DNA from: Anastatus disparis
Taxonomy: Eukaryota > Arthropoda > Insecta > Hymenoptera > Eupelmidae
Direction of reading: 5' to 3'
DNA length: 64,000 bases
Assembly (NCBI GenBank): GCA_017163975.1
Contig: JAFFSR010000397.1
Span: forward strand, 1,865,501-1,929,500
A model generated the notes under the pieces. That model did no database searches and was not told the origin of the DNA. It saw nothing but the letters and a program-made list of their open reading frames with translations. Numbering within the stretch: the stretch's first letter is position 1; the number at the start of each line of letters is the position of its first letter. Positions 12,087 to 23,992 of this stretch are shown here, one piece after another. A program made the translations under genes and the position numbers.

Positions 12087-15034
12087 TTATCGAAGTGACA
12101 GCGGTCCATTCTCCAAGGAAAGGTAGTGTGAAAATGCTAATGATTTAAATGAGTAAAGCGATTGAGAGTTACGGATAGAAACGGGAAGCTCATTCCACAG
12201 AAACGATGATGTAACCAAGAAGGATCCGTTATAATATTCCGTAGAAGCAGGAGGAACAGTTAATGGTCTTACAGCACCCTTCAACGTTCTCACCGACTGG
12301 TTCCACATGTAACCAGAGTAGAGATATGTAGGCTCATTAGATGAGAACATTTTATATAGGAAAGCAGATGTAAAGTATTTCCTTCTAGCAGAGGTAGATA
12401 ACCAGCACAGTGCAGAACGATAAGCCGAAACATGCTCTCGCCTGCCAATACCATACACATATCGAACACCCGAGTTGATGACTCTCTGCAACTTTAGGTC
12501 CAGTTCCGCCGACAGATCACAATATACAAGACAACAGTAGTCTATGAGTGGAAAAAGCAAAGTCTGAACAAGATGCTTGCGTAAAGCAAAATTAGTGCTT
12601 TTCCTAAAGTAATTTAATCTGTAAAGCAGCGTAAAAGATTTGTTACAAACTTTGGTGATGTGCTCCTTCCAATTCAGTTTATTGTCCAACCAAACCCCAG
12701 ATCGCGAACATTAGATTCAAACTTAATTGTGGTGCCATTTATTGGCACGCCAGTAGTGGGTAAGAAAGACAGCATGTTAATATAATAATAAGAGCCAATA
12801 ATTATAGCCTTTGTCTTACCAACATTCAGCTCAAGATGATTTCTGGAAGCCCAATCAGAGATAATCTTTGCATGAGCGCTCATAATGGACGTAAAAACAT
12901 CCAACTTATTCAGAGGAAAATGAATATACACCTGCAAGTCATCAGCATATATCAAGTGTTGTACACTAGAATTAAAATCAACAGCAACATCATTTATATA
13001 AATTGAGAATAATAATGGTCCCAAAACAGACCCCTGTGGAACTCCCGTGTTAAGAGGAACATAATCAGATGCGACACCATTCTCATCAATGACAGCCTGC
13101 TGTCGACATGACAGATAAGAGGCAAACCACCTGATAACTGAACTGGAAATATCAAGCGAAGACATCTTCCCAAGTAAAATAGCATGACTTACAGTGTCAA
13201 ACGCCTTACTGAAATCAAACAGCAAGAGCATGGTGACATACCGTCTATCCATATTTAGCCTGATATCATCCGTCAACTTCAACAATGCCGTCTGAGTACT
13301 ATGCCCAGTTCTAAAACCAGTCTGCCGAGGATCCAACAGCCGTCTAGTAGCCAAGTACTCATACAATTGCTGATGAACAAGACGCTCAAGAACCTTGGAC
13401 AAAAAGGACAACAGAGAAATAGGGCGAATGTCACCCATGGATTGTGGAGAAGAGACTTTATTTATAGTCTTTATCAGAGATAGCTTCCAACATGATGGAA
13501 AGAATTCATCTTTTAGCGAATCATTGAAGATGCGACACAAGAGTGGCCCAATTACAGGGAAAGCCGGAAGAATAAAAGACTGAGGAATAGCATCTGGACC
13601 CCTAGCTTGCGTAGAAAAACTACACACCGATGCCCGAACCTGACCCAACGATACTTCAGAAAACCGAAACATCAATTTAAATGGTTCATTATCAGCCAAA
13701 GTACCCAGATAATCAGGAATCGACGTAACTGATTGATCAGTTGCAACACCAGCAAAATAATGATTTAGCTCATCCACAGAAAAGGAGTGACGAGACTCAT
13801 TACTACTAGAGCAAATACCAAGATTTCTAAGCTCCTTCCAAATTTGCCTAGAATCAGTGAGACCAGAAAGTCGGTCATAGTAATAAAGAAGCTTAGAGGA
13901 CTCGATACACTCATGAGCACGATCACGTGCAGCTCTATTTTGCAGCAAATCGAAGTGAAATCGTGTGCGTTTATAGCGCCTATAAAGACGATCCCTCTCA
14001 CGAACCAAGCCATGATGCTCTGCAGTAATCCAAGGTCGACGATTTACACCTTGTCGAACTCTTTTGACAGGCACAAAGAGGGAAACTGCTTCATTTAGAT
14101 GTCCATAGAGACAATCAAGGCGAGCAGGAAGAGAGGAATCACCGCTACATACAGAACAATTCAGTGAACAAAAATAATCCAGCAATTTGGCATCATCAAC
14201 AGCCTTATAGTCTCGATAAGAGAAATCATTAAGTATAGGCTTTGAGAGAGAAGACTTAACAGTGGCTGCAATTAAATCATGTCCATCTATAAATGGGACG
14301 TCAGTCTTCCAATAGTCAATTAGAGAATCATTTTCATCTACAAGACATAGATCGAGGCAAGTATCTGATGATGAAGTATGATGTGTTGCACCATGAGGCA
14401 CAGAGAATAGTGAATTTTCCCTAATTAAACCCTTCAGAAACATAGAGTCATCAGAATCAACAGATATGTTGGTATTGAAATCGCCCATGATGATTTTAGT
14501 ACTATAGCTATGCATGAATGATGTCAAATCAGGAACGAAATCAGTGCCAGCTAAAAACGGTGCATGAGGTGGCCCGTAGACCACTCCGACAAAAATAGGA
14601 GAGACTAAATCAGGAGATTTAACCTCACAAAAGAGGTATTCAGGTAAACCCGGCTTGCCACACCAGCTACCATTAGAAGAACACAACCGTGTAAAGTTTA
14701 AGGAGGAATGTATGTACAGAGCAACACCACCACCTCTGGTGTTTCGATCCCGCCGCAAGAGCACATAATTATCCAAAGCGATAAGAGAGTCACAAACAAT
14801 CTGACCCAGTTTTGTCTCTGTTACAGCTATCACATGAAAATAGGGCCGAGAAGCCAAGAAGAGTCTTATCATTTCAATATGAGCACGTATGGAGTTGGCA
14901 TTAAAGTGGCAGACCCGAAAACCGTCCTCTGTGGTGAAATGATTTGTAATGGAAGATGAAATAATATTATTAGGAGATATCAGAGAATTAGCTGGGAAAG
15001 GAGTAGAGAATGGGCTTACCACACCATCACACAT
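12087..15034 (-). pseudogene. ORF2, endonuclease/reverse transcriptase of copy 1 (one frameshift)
   Basis: Would nick target DNA and reverse-transcribe the element RNA (target-primed reverse transcription). The N-terminal ~240 residues are an APE-like endonuclease: CHFNANS, VTETKL with its Glu, RNTRGGGVALY, MGDFNTN with Asp/Asn, and IDGHDLI near the C-terminal His. The reverse transcriptase follows, with RPISLLS, LFDFSKAFDTV, GVPQGSVLGPLLF and an intact YADD catalytic box. After about 786 codons the frame is lost. The downstream frame 12689-12087 continues the conserved LNWKEH region, and the shift maps to a G run at 12695-12698. The ORF2 start overlaps the ORF1 stop as TGATG, typical of stop-restart coupling. 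Confidence 0.88.
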
Positions 15035-16317
15035 CAGCTTGTCGCTCCGTCGTCGGATGTCATCAGTGATATCCTTGCTAAAAAAGCCTCAAGGTCGGCA
15101 TCAGTGGCAATGCGAATAGGCACGTCATCCCTCTTCTTTCTTGCATATATCATGCCACTCCTCACAAACGTAAGGAAGTTGTATTTTTTATCCTTGGCCT
15201 TAGCTAAGACCCGCAGCTTCAACTGATGCAAGGAAGCAGGCAAATACTCATTAATATTTATAACAGCAGATGTCAGGGACTCAACAACCTTGACATCAGG
15301 AGACAGACAATCGCTTATCCTAGCAGAATGAAGTTTTCCCAATTTTATTTTAGCATCAATCACAGCACGAGCCAATGAGGTGCTCCTCATGGTAACAAGC
15401 AAAGGCACAGTAGATGGACGATCCCGCTTCCGCGCAGACTCCGACCCCGCATCAGCAGGAACACTCTGATCAGTGGTTACAGCCATCGAAGCACGCTTAA
15501 GTGGTCGAACCGATGCAATGTCATCCTTAGAAAAGGAAGAATCAAGCATGGACAGCACAGCAAAGACAGCAGTTTTGAGATCTTTTACCTCATCCGGCAC
15601 CAATCCACCAATAACCAAATCAGAAGATCTACGAAGACACAACTGCTGGGTCTTCAGAGCGTCACACTCACGCGATAACGACTCATTACGTCTGTCCAAC
15701 TCCTGAATTCTGGCAGATAATGGCTCAACAGATGATATGTTGGATTCAGCAGCACGCAGATTATCAATCTTTGACCTAAGCTCCAACTGTTCACTACAAA
15801 CACGGTCAAGCCTAGCCTCACTTGCACAAATTCTAGCCTCATTCGCAGTAAAACGCTCCTCAAATTTAGCTGTGATCACGTCCATACGAGACTCAAGCGC
15901 TGAAAATCTATTATCAAGCGATGTAACTTGAGAGCCAACCGCAACAATATTAGTGTCCATAGTGTCAAGCTTAGTGTGGAGATTATCCAATTTGCTAATT
16001 CTTTCAAGAATAGAAGCAAGAGCATCACTCGATTGCACAGCAGATGGAGGTTGCGTGGGAGTGGGCGTCCTTGACAGAGATGGAGAAGAGACCGAATAAT
16101 CAAGCAGAGATCCAACTGAACTGGATCGCGAGCGAACACAGGCAGTATTCGCGGCCGCCACGCAACCATTGCATACTTTAATTTTCTTATTTTCCTCATC
16201 CATAACTATAACCAACTTGGTACAGCCACTGTGAAAGGATTTATCACATCTATTACAGACTTGTGGCTTGGAAGTGTGTGAAAAAGTCTTCTGGCAGACA
16301 CCACACTGAACAGGCAT
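15034..16317 (-). CDS. ORF1 protein of copy 1 (PHD finger, coiled coil, RRM-like)
   Basis: Nucleic-acid-binding ORF1 protein of a CR1-like retrotransposon, expected to coat element RNA. I place the start at the Met of MPVQCGVC (16317), because copy 4 begins at the equivalent point; the frame is open further upstream but unconserved. Residues ~5-53 form a PHD-type finger: CGVC, CNRC, H-x2-C (HSGC) and CNGC, a Cys4-His-Cys3 pattern. A Ser/Pro-rich linker and a long coiled coil (~100-230) follow, then a probable RRM starting DLVIGGLVP, and a basic C-terminal domain ending ATDADLEAFLARISL, which is shared with copies 2 and 4. The stop overlaps the ORF2 ATG. It appears intact. Confidence 0.88.
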   Translation of the reverse strand: MPVQCGVCQKTFSHTSKPQVCNRCDKSFHSGCTKLVIVMDEENKKIKVCNGCVAAANTACVRSRSSSVGSLLDYSVSSPSLSRTPTPTQPPSAVQSSDALASILERISKLDNLHTKLDTMDTNIVAVGSQVTSLDNRFSALESRMDVITAKFEERFTANEARICASEARLDRVCSEQLELRSKIDNLRAAESNISSVEPLSARIQELDRRNESLSRECDALKTQQLCLRRSSDLVIGGLVPDEVKDLKTAVFAVLSMLDSSFSKDDIASVRPLKRASMAVTTDQSVPADAGSESARKRDRPSTVPLLVTMRSTSLARAVIDAKIKLGKLHSARISDCLSPDVKVVESLTSAVININEYLPASLHQLKLRVLAKAKDKKYNFLTFVRSGMIYARKKRDDVPIRIATDADLEAFLARISLMTSDDGATS

Positions 16318-17122
16318 GATGCAGAACAGACGCAAGCGAAAACAGTACAATATAGTTGAATAATATAGCTGAATAACAGCTGAATAATTGAGTAATAAAG
16401 CACACGCTGCAGCTGACACGTTTACGGTCAGATAATAGTGGAGCAACTGGATTTATCAGCTTCGCACTATTTATCCACTAGTTAATGGCAGTACTAGTAC
16501 AAAGATCACCCAAGAGATGGAGCCACTCATGCAAAATTACAGTATATTGGTTTGATAGATTCCCTGACTGATCCTTAGCAATCAAACAGCCCAACAATGA
16601 CAAACGTTCACCGCATGTGAAAAACAGCAATATATAGGTTGAATAACTGAGTAATTACAACACGCACTGCGGCCAGCAAGTTTACTATAGTTATCTATTG
16701 CGTACTATTTATCCACCAGGTAATGACAGTGTTAGTACGAAGATCACCCAAAAGATGGAGCCACTTTTGTAAAATTGCAATATGTTGGAGATAGATTTTG
16801 CGCCAGAAAAAATTTTTAGGTTAGTTGCAGCAACACCAGAAGAAAATGCATAATACAGCAAAAACGGATGACAACACTCCACCACACACCACTATGCACC
16901 AAGCCGATCCAACAGCAAGACAAGAGCAGCAAAAACAGCAGTCAAAACAGCAGCAGCAAAAGATAAAAAGACAGCCGGCGACAGCAACGCAAACAAGGAA
17001 AACGTCCAGAAGTCCCAAAAAATGCAAAAAATTTCACTCGACAGAGTGCAAAAATATATTAAAAAAATGAAAAACAGAGGAGCAGTAGAAGCGATGCGTG
17101 TTCACACTTACCGGCCGAGAAT
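16318..17122 (-). promoter_or_regulatory. 5' leader of copy 1 with tandem ~238-bp repeat
   Basis: Non-coding leader, expected to hold the internal promoter. Two related blocks contain a motif that reads GGCTCCATCTCTTGGGTGAT on the element strand, at 16504 and 16742 (spacing 238). The same motif occurs twice in the copy 4 leader at 34831 and 35063 (spacing 232). The distal part (16820-17070) is CAG/CTG-rich. The 5' end abuts (GA)n at 17123. Confidence 0.65.
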
Positions 17123-17140
17123 CAGAGAGAGAGAGAGAGA
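17123..17140. repeat. (GA)n between two retrotransposons
   Basis: A short GA run separates the 5' end of copy 1 from the 3' tail of copy 2. No other sequence lies between the two elements. Confidence 0.9.
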
Positions 17141-17508
17141 CATAGACATAGACATAGACATACTTTATTTGGCCTTGGGGTAAACACCCTGTCTGGCACA
17201 ATAAGAAAATACAACGACGAATAACAATAATAATAATGTTTCAAATTAATATTTTAAATCAATTAACAATAAAAGCAAAAAATAATAGTAAGAATAGTGT
17301 AGATTTAATAAGTGAGTATAGTATGCTCGTAAAGTTTTTAAAGTCTTTAAATTCAAGTGTTTAAAGGTAACTAACATAAGTTTTAATTCTAGTTAAAATA
17401 AAAGTTAAGTATTTTAAGTAATTTCAAACAGAAGTATATTAGGACAAAGATGCGTATATTTAGTAAATCACAAGACGCTATGCCATTAATAATGACCAGC
17501 CGATAAGA

Positions 17509-20500
17509 TCAGCCAGCACCCATCTCATGCTGCCACGATTCACACTCACTCAATAGAAGTCTTTCATACAAATAACGTTCAAAAGTGAGAAAATCTTCAG
17601 AAGTAAAAGACTCCAATGAAGAGAGTTCTTTGTTGAAGTAGTCAGCCGCAGAATAGACAAAAGAATGTTGTATAACAGCCGTGCGAACGTTAGGACAAAT
17701 AAATAGTCTCGGTGGTAACCTAGCAGAGGAACGCACAGACGCATTAATGTGTTGCCTTACGAAACTAGTGGCTAAGTATGATGGGTTACCATGAGCAAGC
17801 ACGTTGAATGCCAAGGAGATTTTCAAGTATAGGCGTCTATTTTGAACCGAAAGCCAACGATATTGAAGGCGGAAAGGCGTCACTCTGTTACGGCTGCCTA
17901 TGTGGCCATGAACAAAACGAATGCAAGCATTAAAGGCTCTATGCAGACGCAAGTTCAGTGTTTGTGGAATATCATCATAAGTGACTGCTGCATAATCAAA
18001 ATGCGGGAAAATAAGGGACTCGACGAGCTGTTTCCTAGTATCCTGAAACAAAGCATGTTTATAAAATTTCAGCGACCGTAAAGTAGCATGTACCTTACGA
18101 ATCGTCGCAGAGACTTGCTTATTCCAGTCAAGAGTGGAAGATATCCATATACCAAGATTTTTCACTACCGAAGAATAGGGAACAATGGTATCACCAACCA
18201 GAATATCAGGAGCAGGATTATCCTTCAATCGAGAGATATACTGTTCACTACTAATGATTATAGCTTGTGTTTTTCCTGCATTCAGCAACAAACCATTATC
18301 ATTTGCCCACTTTACCACAGAAGCAATCTCATGATTAATAAGATTTACCTCATCTACCAGATTTACCGGTGGGAAGGACTTATAAATTTGAAGGTCATCT
18401 GCAAAGAGTATATGTTTAGATGAAGACAACACATCAGAGATGTCATTTATATAAACCAAGAACAATAGTGGCCCCAGGACACTACCCTGAGGAACACCAG
18501 CTGATACAGACGACCATTCAGAAGTATTATTCAAGTTATCCATCACAGAATAAGATCTATCGGATAAGTAGGAGGCAAACTATTTAATGACAGTATCAGA
18601 GCAGTTCTTAGAACGTAGCTTGACAAGCAGATCAACATGAGGAACTCTATCAAACGCCTTAGAGAAGTCAAAGAGAAGAAGCAAAGTAACCATACGGCGA
18701 TCGATAGCAATCCTACAATCATCCAACAAGTGTAATAGGGCTGTTTGAGTACTATAACCCTTTCTGAACCCAGTTTGATAAGTATCAAGCAAAAGATTTT
18801 ACTCCAGATGAGCTAAAAACTGGGTGTGTACCACCCTTTCCAAAACTTTAGAGATCTCACATAGTTTGGCAATAGGACGAGTCTGAGTTGGGCTGTCGAT
18901 CTTAACCTGCTTAGACAATGGTAATAGGAACGCTCTTTTCCAAGCTGTCGGGAAATACCCATGAACAAGAGAGTCATTTATAATAGAGGTTAAACCATCA
19001 GCTATGGAATTGTCCACAAGCTTAAGCATTTCAGCAAAAATAGAATCAGGACCAACAGCTTTAGAGCCAGCCGAACGCAGAATATTTACTACAATGTTTG
19101 AGCTAGTTGGAGTAAAATCAAAGACTGGAATATCTGATCTAAGAGGCGTGGAGAGAACACGGTCAATGTCAGCATTAGTCAGAGCAGGGCTAATAGATGA
19201 AACCGATGTGTAATGCTTTAAAAGCGTCGATGAAGAAAAATATTTAAGAGGAGACGGCAGAGTATTTGAAGCTAGTCCTAACTTACGGAGTTCAGACCAT
19301 TTATTTTTGGCCGAAGGAGCAGATAAAAGCTTGTTAGCTATATAATCATCTTTTGAATTAGAGAGAGAGTTAGAGACTTCATTTCATAACTGTTCAAAAC
19401 GAGCATAGTCATCTGCCGAACCAGTTCTCCGAGCCAAGCGATAGTTGTTATCACGACGTTTCATAAATAAGCGTAAATCATGAGAAACCCATGGTTTCCG
19501 CTTGGGTAAAATTTTTACAACTCTAACAGGAGCAAATTTATCGAAGACTTTAACAAAACTAGAGGTAAAATTAGTAACCTTAACATCAATAAAGTGGCCA
19601 CTCGATTTAGCCAGTTCAGAAAGAGGTTGATGTAAAGTAATTGAACTTGAGTAAATAGAGTATAATGGAGTTGACAGTACATAAGGAGAAAAAGTAGATA
19701 ATGGACTCGCAGGAAAACATGAAGAAAGACATTGAGAAAGTTCAAGTTTAAGAGCAGTAGTATTACAATTACTAAAGTTTCTAGTTAAGAAAGATTTAAC
19801 ATCCCTTTCGGGTTTAGAAAACTTGAATTTAATCTCAATTAAATCATGACCAGCAATAAATCGAGCATTTGACTTTTCATATGCTAGTAAAGCTGACCTA
19901 TCGCTTATGGCAAATAAATCCAGCCAAGTGTGAGAATCATGATCCAAGGTGAAAACGTGGTGAGTGGCCTCAGAGGGTACCAGAAACAATGATAGAGAAT
20001 CAAAACATGACCGAAGAGCATCGGACGAGTATGAAGACTTATTTAAATTAATGTTGAAACCACCAGTTATTATAATATTTTTGTAGCTATACGTATGCTC
20101 AGATAGGACATTAAAGAGACTATCGAGCGAAGAAGCCTTAGGTCTTACATAAACTATACAGAAAAGTAAAGAGTTTGCACCAATACTTATATCTAATATG
20201 AGAAATTCCGGGGTATTATTAAAAGAAGGATCAGAATGATGTAGAATTTTGGTTTTAAAGGTATCACGAACATAAGCACCAACACCACCACCCGATTTGC
20301 CTTGTCTATCCAACCGGAAAAACTCATAACCATCTATATTTATGATGGTAGTGGAATCTAGATCCGAAAGAAAAGTCTCTGTGACTCCAAAAATATCATA
20401 AGCCTTAGACCTACACTGGAATTCAGTTTCGTTAAAATGAGTTTTCAGGCGGTTAACATTTGCGTGGGCAACATTTAAATAATCAATTAAAGGATTTGGA

Positions 20501-20565
20501 GAAAAAACATTACTTAAGTGACTAGGGGACAATACATCGGACGAAACAACCTGCGAGTCTTTCAA
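17509..20565 (-). pseudogene. ORF2, endonuclease/reverse transcriptase of copy 2 (three stops)
   Basis: A single frame of about 1,019 codons, broken by stop codons at 19384, 18799 and 18580. The endonuclease is recognisable (VAHANVNRL, VTETFLS, KSGGGVGAYV, AGHDLIEIKF), but the catalytic GDFN position reads GGFN, so the Asp is lost. The reverse transcriptase retains LFDFSKAFDRV, GVPQGSVLGPLLF and FADD. There is no ATG at the expected start: the frame follows the ORF1 stop directly, in the same frame, separated only by TGA at 20569-20571. Inactive in at least four ways. Confidence 0.87.
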
Positions 20566-20568
20566 AAC

Positions 20569-21540
20569 TCATTTTTGATTATGAGGTAAAGAAGCTAGAT
20601 CAGCTTCAGAAGCGATGAGAATAGGAGCAGAGTTCTTCGTGCGTCTCATATAATCCTTGAGATCAGTGACAAAAGGCCACTCATAGTTAAGATCCTTCTT
20701 AGCCGCCTTAGCCTTTTTCAACAATGAATATACCTCTTTAGGCCATAACGCCCGCAGAAAGACTTTAGAGTTGCCACCACAACCAAAAATGCGCCTACAT
20801 GGAAAATCATGCAGTCTAGAAGCCGATCCAACCACATGATCACGGATGTGACTGAATGAACACTGAACCACCACTGAATTTTTAGTGATGTTAACCTCGT
20901 CATTGCTCTGATCCTCACCAGCAGTTTTAGGCAACCATTTACGCACACTAAGGAAGTGCGATCTATCAATATTGAGTCCCATGGGAGTGAGGATCTTCAT
21001 AAAATTATCAATACTCAGTGAGTCAATTTCTAACGGCAGACCCGAGACCAAGATCTCACAAGAATCCTTATAAGGACGAGACAACACAGACTCAGTGCGC
21101 AAAATACGAGATTCAATACGCCGAGAATTTGCGGCACATTCCTCCTTGGCTTCCTTAACAGCCAATTTAAGATTGTCAATTCTAGTAGCAATACCTTTAA
21201 TACCTGATGTTATCTCACCAAGAGTAATAGCAAGGCCTTCCTTAAACTCCAAGAACGAAGGTGGTGGAATTTTATCAGGCATAGCAGCAGAGTTAGTATC
21301 ATTATTCATCTTGGTGTTAGCTGCCAACTCAGTATGCTTATGAGAAAGAGACGTACTATCAAGCACAGCGGCTATAGAAGGCAGAGAAGCGTCTGTCAAG
21401 TATTGCGACGGCGAAGAGGGACAAGTAGGCGTAGACGCCCCACCCGGCAATATAGAATGATCAGAGTGTGAGGAGCTACCACCTAAGCTAGGGCAACGCT
21501 TGCGAGCTAACGGTTACAAAGATGTATTAGGCGAAGTCAT
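20569..21540 (-). pseudogene. ORF1 protein of copy 2 (early stop)
   Basis: The frame begins at an ATG (21540) coding MTSPNTSL, hits TAA at codon 9, then continues open to 20569, 323 codons in all. It has a Ser/Pro-rich N-terminus, a coiled coil (about residues 110-150, LKLAVKEAKEECAANSRRI), an RRM-like segment starting CEILVSGLPLEID, and a C-terminal basic domain ending ILIASEADLASL that matches the C-termini of the other ORF1 proteins. No PHD finger is present. RNA binding is inferred from the family. Confidence 0.78.
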
Positions 21541-21543
21541 GCC

Positions 21544-21580
21544 CCTTTTTTTTTACTACGTTTTTATTAACTCGCTTTGG

Positions 21581-21615
<35 letters not shown>

Positions 21616-22530
21616 TCGGTACGAATTTTGCAACCGATTGTAAACTAACTTCCTGATGAGCTAGAGACTTGAAATTTTAAATATAGCTCGGAACTGGATG
21701 ACAATGCAATATTATAAAAAAAATATATATATCTACCGAACAATATATTAATATATTCAATCATATACGGAGATGTTGGCAAAATTGAAGATTTGAAGAT
21801 TTTATATATAGATACACTTTTAACATTAGTGTCTAAACATCTTCGAAAATTTTAAAAATGTTCTTTTGATATATTAATGTATTAATATATTAATATATTA
21901 ATCTATCAAATGTAGTAATATATTAATATAGTAATATATTAATATATTAATATATCAAATATATTAATATATTAATATATCAAATATATTAATATATCAA
22001 ATATATTAATATATTAATATATTCAATATTATATTTTTGCATGCATTGTTGGATAATATAATTAAATATATATTCCCACCGAAAAATATATTAATACAAT
22101 TATATACGGAGATATTGGAAAAATTGAAATTTTGAAGATTTTATATATAGATATACTTTTAACATTAGTGTCTAACCATCTTCGAAAATTTTTAAAATTC
22201 TTTAACTTCTCATATTGCAATTAGACATAAATTACAGCATTTTGTATTGTACATATAAAATTTGAGACTGTATTTTATTCATTTTATGGTCTAACAATGC
22301 ATAAAACAATAAATCTTGGTTGAATTTCTAATGGCGTCATTATCGTCAAAATGGCGGGAAACTCACCATGTGATTACGTGTTCTCTAAAAAAAATAGATG
22401 AAATACGTTTTAGTCCCTTGACAACAATATATATGCTATATAATATGCACTGTTGGACAACACGATAAATAATATTATTAATAATAATAATAATACCAAA
22501 ATGTATAAGATAATATTTAAATAAAAAAAT
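21544..22530. other. AT-rich intergenic DNA with (CTGT)n and a 330-bp-spaced direct repeat
   Basis: No gene seen. A (CTGT)n microsatellite lies at 21581-21615. Stretches of TAATATATTAATATATCAAA fill 21860-22030. A ~100-bp segment (TATACGGAGAT...) at about 21770 is repeated at about 22100. Confidence 0.6.
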
Positions 22531-22570
22531 TTTCAATCTACCACGTTTTTTAATTGAACTAAAAGTATAA

Positions 22571-22847
22571 AATAATATTAAAATAAAAAAAAAACTTTTT
22601 ATGTACCACGTTTTATAATGAACCAAAAAGTATAAAATAATGTGTAATAAAATGAAAAATGAATAATGATTTGAAATAAAAAAAACGTGGGGCGCATACA
22701 ATACATAATAATAAACATGCGCCCCACGTTTTTTTTATTTCAAATCATTATTCATTTTTCATTTTATTACACATTATTTTATACTTTTTGGTTCATTATA
22801 AAAACGTGGTACATTAAAAAGTTTTTTTTTTATTTTTAATATTATTC
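22571..22847. repeat. Palindromic element around a GGGGCGCAT/ATGCGCCCC core
   Basis: Arms of about 125 bp are inverted around 22708. The innermost arms are ACGTGGGGCGCAT and its complement. A further direct partial copy of the left arm (TACCACGTTTT) lies at about 22540. No ORF, and no clear flanking duplication. Confidence 0.75.
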
Positions 22848-22940
22848 CTACTGGAAGCGGTGATGCGATACTCTCAAGCTCGAATTCACGCTCTGATCTA
22901 ACAGCAAAACCTTCAATGCACGTGCAATGAAGAATGCAAA

Positions 22941-23377
22941 AGAGAGAGAGAGAGACTTAGACTTAGACTTATTTATTTGGCCTTGAAGTAGAACCCCGTC
23001 TGGCACTAAAGAAATAGTACAACGACGTATTACAATTTATAAAAATAATAAAAATAAAAAGTAAGAGATCAAATGTGAAAAGCATAATATACATTTTCTG
23101 AAGTTATTCAAATAAAGATAATAATAATATAGATAATAATCTTGTAGAAAATCAATTAGAATATCATATATAATACAAGTAACTAAATCAAAATAACAAT
23201 TAATTATTCAATACAGTATAGAAATAATGAGATAAACAATATATATAATCATAGAATAATTAATTAAACAATAGCAAAATTTTAGTACATAAGCAATAGC
23301 AATTAACAATTAAGTGAGTTGAGTTGTTACTAAATAGTCTTGTGCTCAATTTAAATTATGTTTCAAGCAATAGTAAT

Positions 23378-23415
<38 letters not shown>
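22941..23415 (-). mobile_element. 3'-end fragment of a copy 2-type retrotransposon inside (GA)n
   Basis: 22955-23380 holds only the 3' UTR: a tail of ACTTAG repeats followed by TTTATTTGGCCTTG and AACCCCGTCTGGCAC, matching 17150-17200. It is flanked by (AG)n at 22941-22954 and (AG)n at 23381-23415. This is a strongly 5'-truncated insertion sitting within a GA microsatellite. Confidence 0.8.
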
Positions 23416-23416
<1 letters not shown>

Positions 23417-23991
23417 GCCATCGCGTGCAAAAAGAGGAAAATTGAGAGAAAATTATTTAAACTTTTTAAGTGAGAAGGTGAGTGTACTATATCAATAATA
23501 ATATGTATCTATATTAGAAAAATTAGTTTTTTTTAAGTGTGATACAATATTTAAATAATATTCATTTAAAGTATTAATTATTATAATAATTTGCATGAGT
23601 TTAAAAAAAAATTGTTTGAAATTTTTTTGTTAGTATTGAATTAATATTAATAATTTTTAAAACATTTAAATTGCTGATATTAATTAAACACTGAAATAAT
23701 TTGTACTATAATAATGAATCTTATTATTGTAAAAGTTAATATTTTAAATGAGTATTATTAAAATATTGTATTGCACTTAAAAAGAAGAAACTAATTTTTC
23801 CTTTGTCTATCATTCTTTTATCCTGTAAATATTTCACAGAAATTACAGCCATATCTTCACTGAAATCTAAATAGTGAAAATTTACTATTTCATTCAGTGA
23901 AATTTCACTGAACTCTGGTGAAGCGATTTTCACTCATTCATTCAGTGAAAATTTCACTGGACTTCATTGGAATTCCACTGGATTATATTTA
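23416..23991. other. AT-rich sequence with a clustered TTTCACTGAA motif
   Basis: A donor-like AAG/GTGAGTG occurs near 23476. From 23815 to 23985 the motif TTTCACTG and its complement CAGTGAAA occur many times in both orientations. No supported gene. Confidence 0.45.
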
Positions 23992-23992
23992 G

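Larger units (their letters stand above)
11869..17122 (-). mobile_element. CR1-like non-LTR retrotransposon, copy 1, nearly full length
   Basis: The element runs right to left: 5' leader (17122-16318), ORF1 (16317-15034), ORF2 (15034-12087), 3' UTR, and a microsatellite 3' tail instead of poly-A (GATA repeats on the plus strand, 11879-11897). A PHD finger in ORF1, an APE-type endonuclease plus reverse transcriptase in ORF2 and a short-repeat tail together point to the CR1/L2-like group. (GA)n lies at both ends (11869-11878 and 17123-17140), suggesting insertion into a GA microsatellite. One frameshift in ORF2 is the only obvious coding lesion. Confidence 0.85.
17141..21543 (-). mobile_element. 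CR1-like non-LTR retrotransposon, copy 2, decayed
   Basis: Runs right to left from ORF1 (start near 21540) through ORF2 to a 3' tail of (CATAGA)-type repeats at 17141-17162. The 5' leader is missing, so it is 5'-truncated at about 21543. The 3' UTR (TTTATTTGGCCTTGGGG at 17164 onward) is shared with the fragment at 22955. ORF1 has one stop codon and ORF2 has three. It belongs to a different family from copy 1: no PHD finger is visible and sequence similarity is low. Confidence 0.85.

Noticed and set aside
13301..14098. Plus-strand ORFs opposite ORF2 of copy 1
   Set aside because: Shadow frames of a strongly conserved reverse transcriptase gene.
16825..17070. Gln-rich ORF (QQKQQSKQQQQK) on the plus strand
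   Set aside because: It is the antisense of the CTG-rich leader of copy 1; no start context or conservation.
21581..21615. (CTGT)n as a telomere-like or target repeat
   Set aside because: Simple microsatellite with no retrotransposon end attached.
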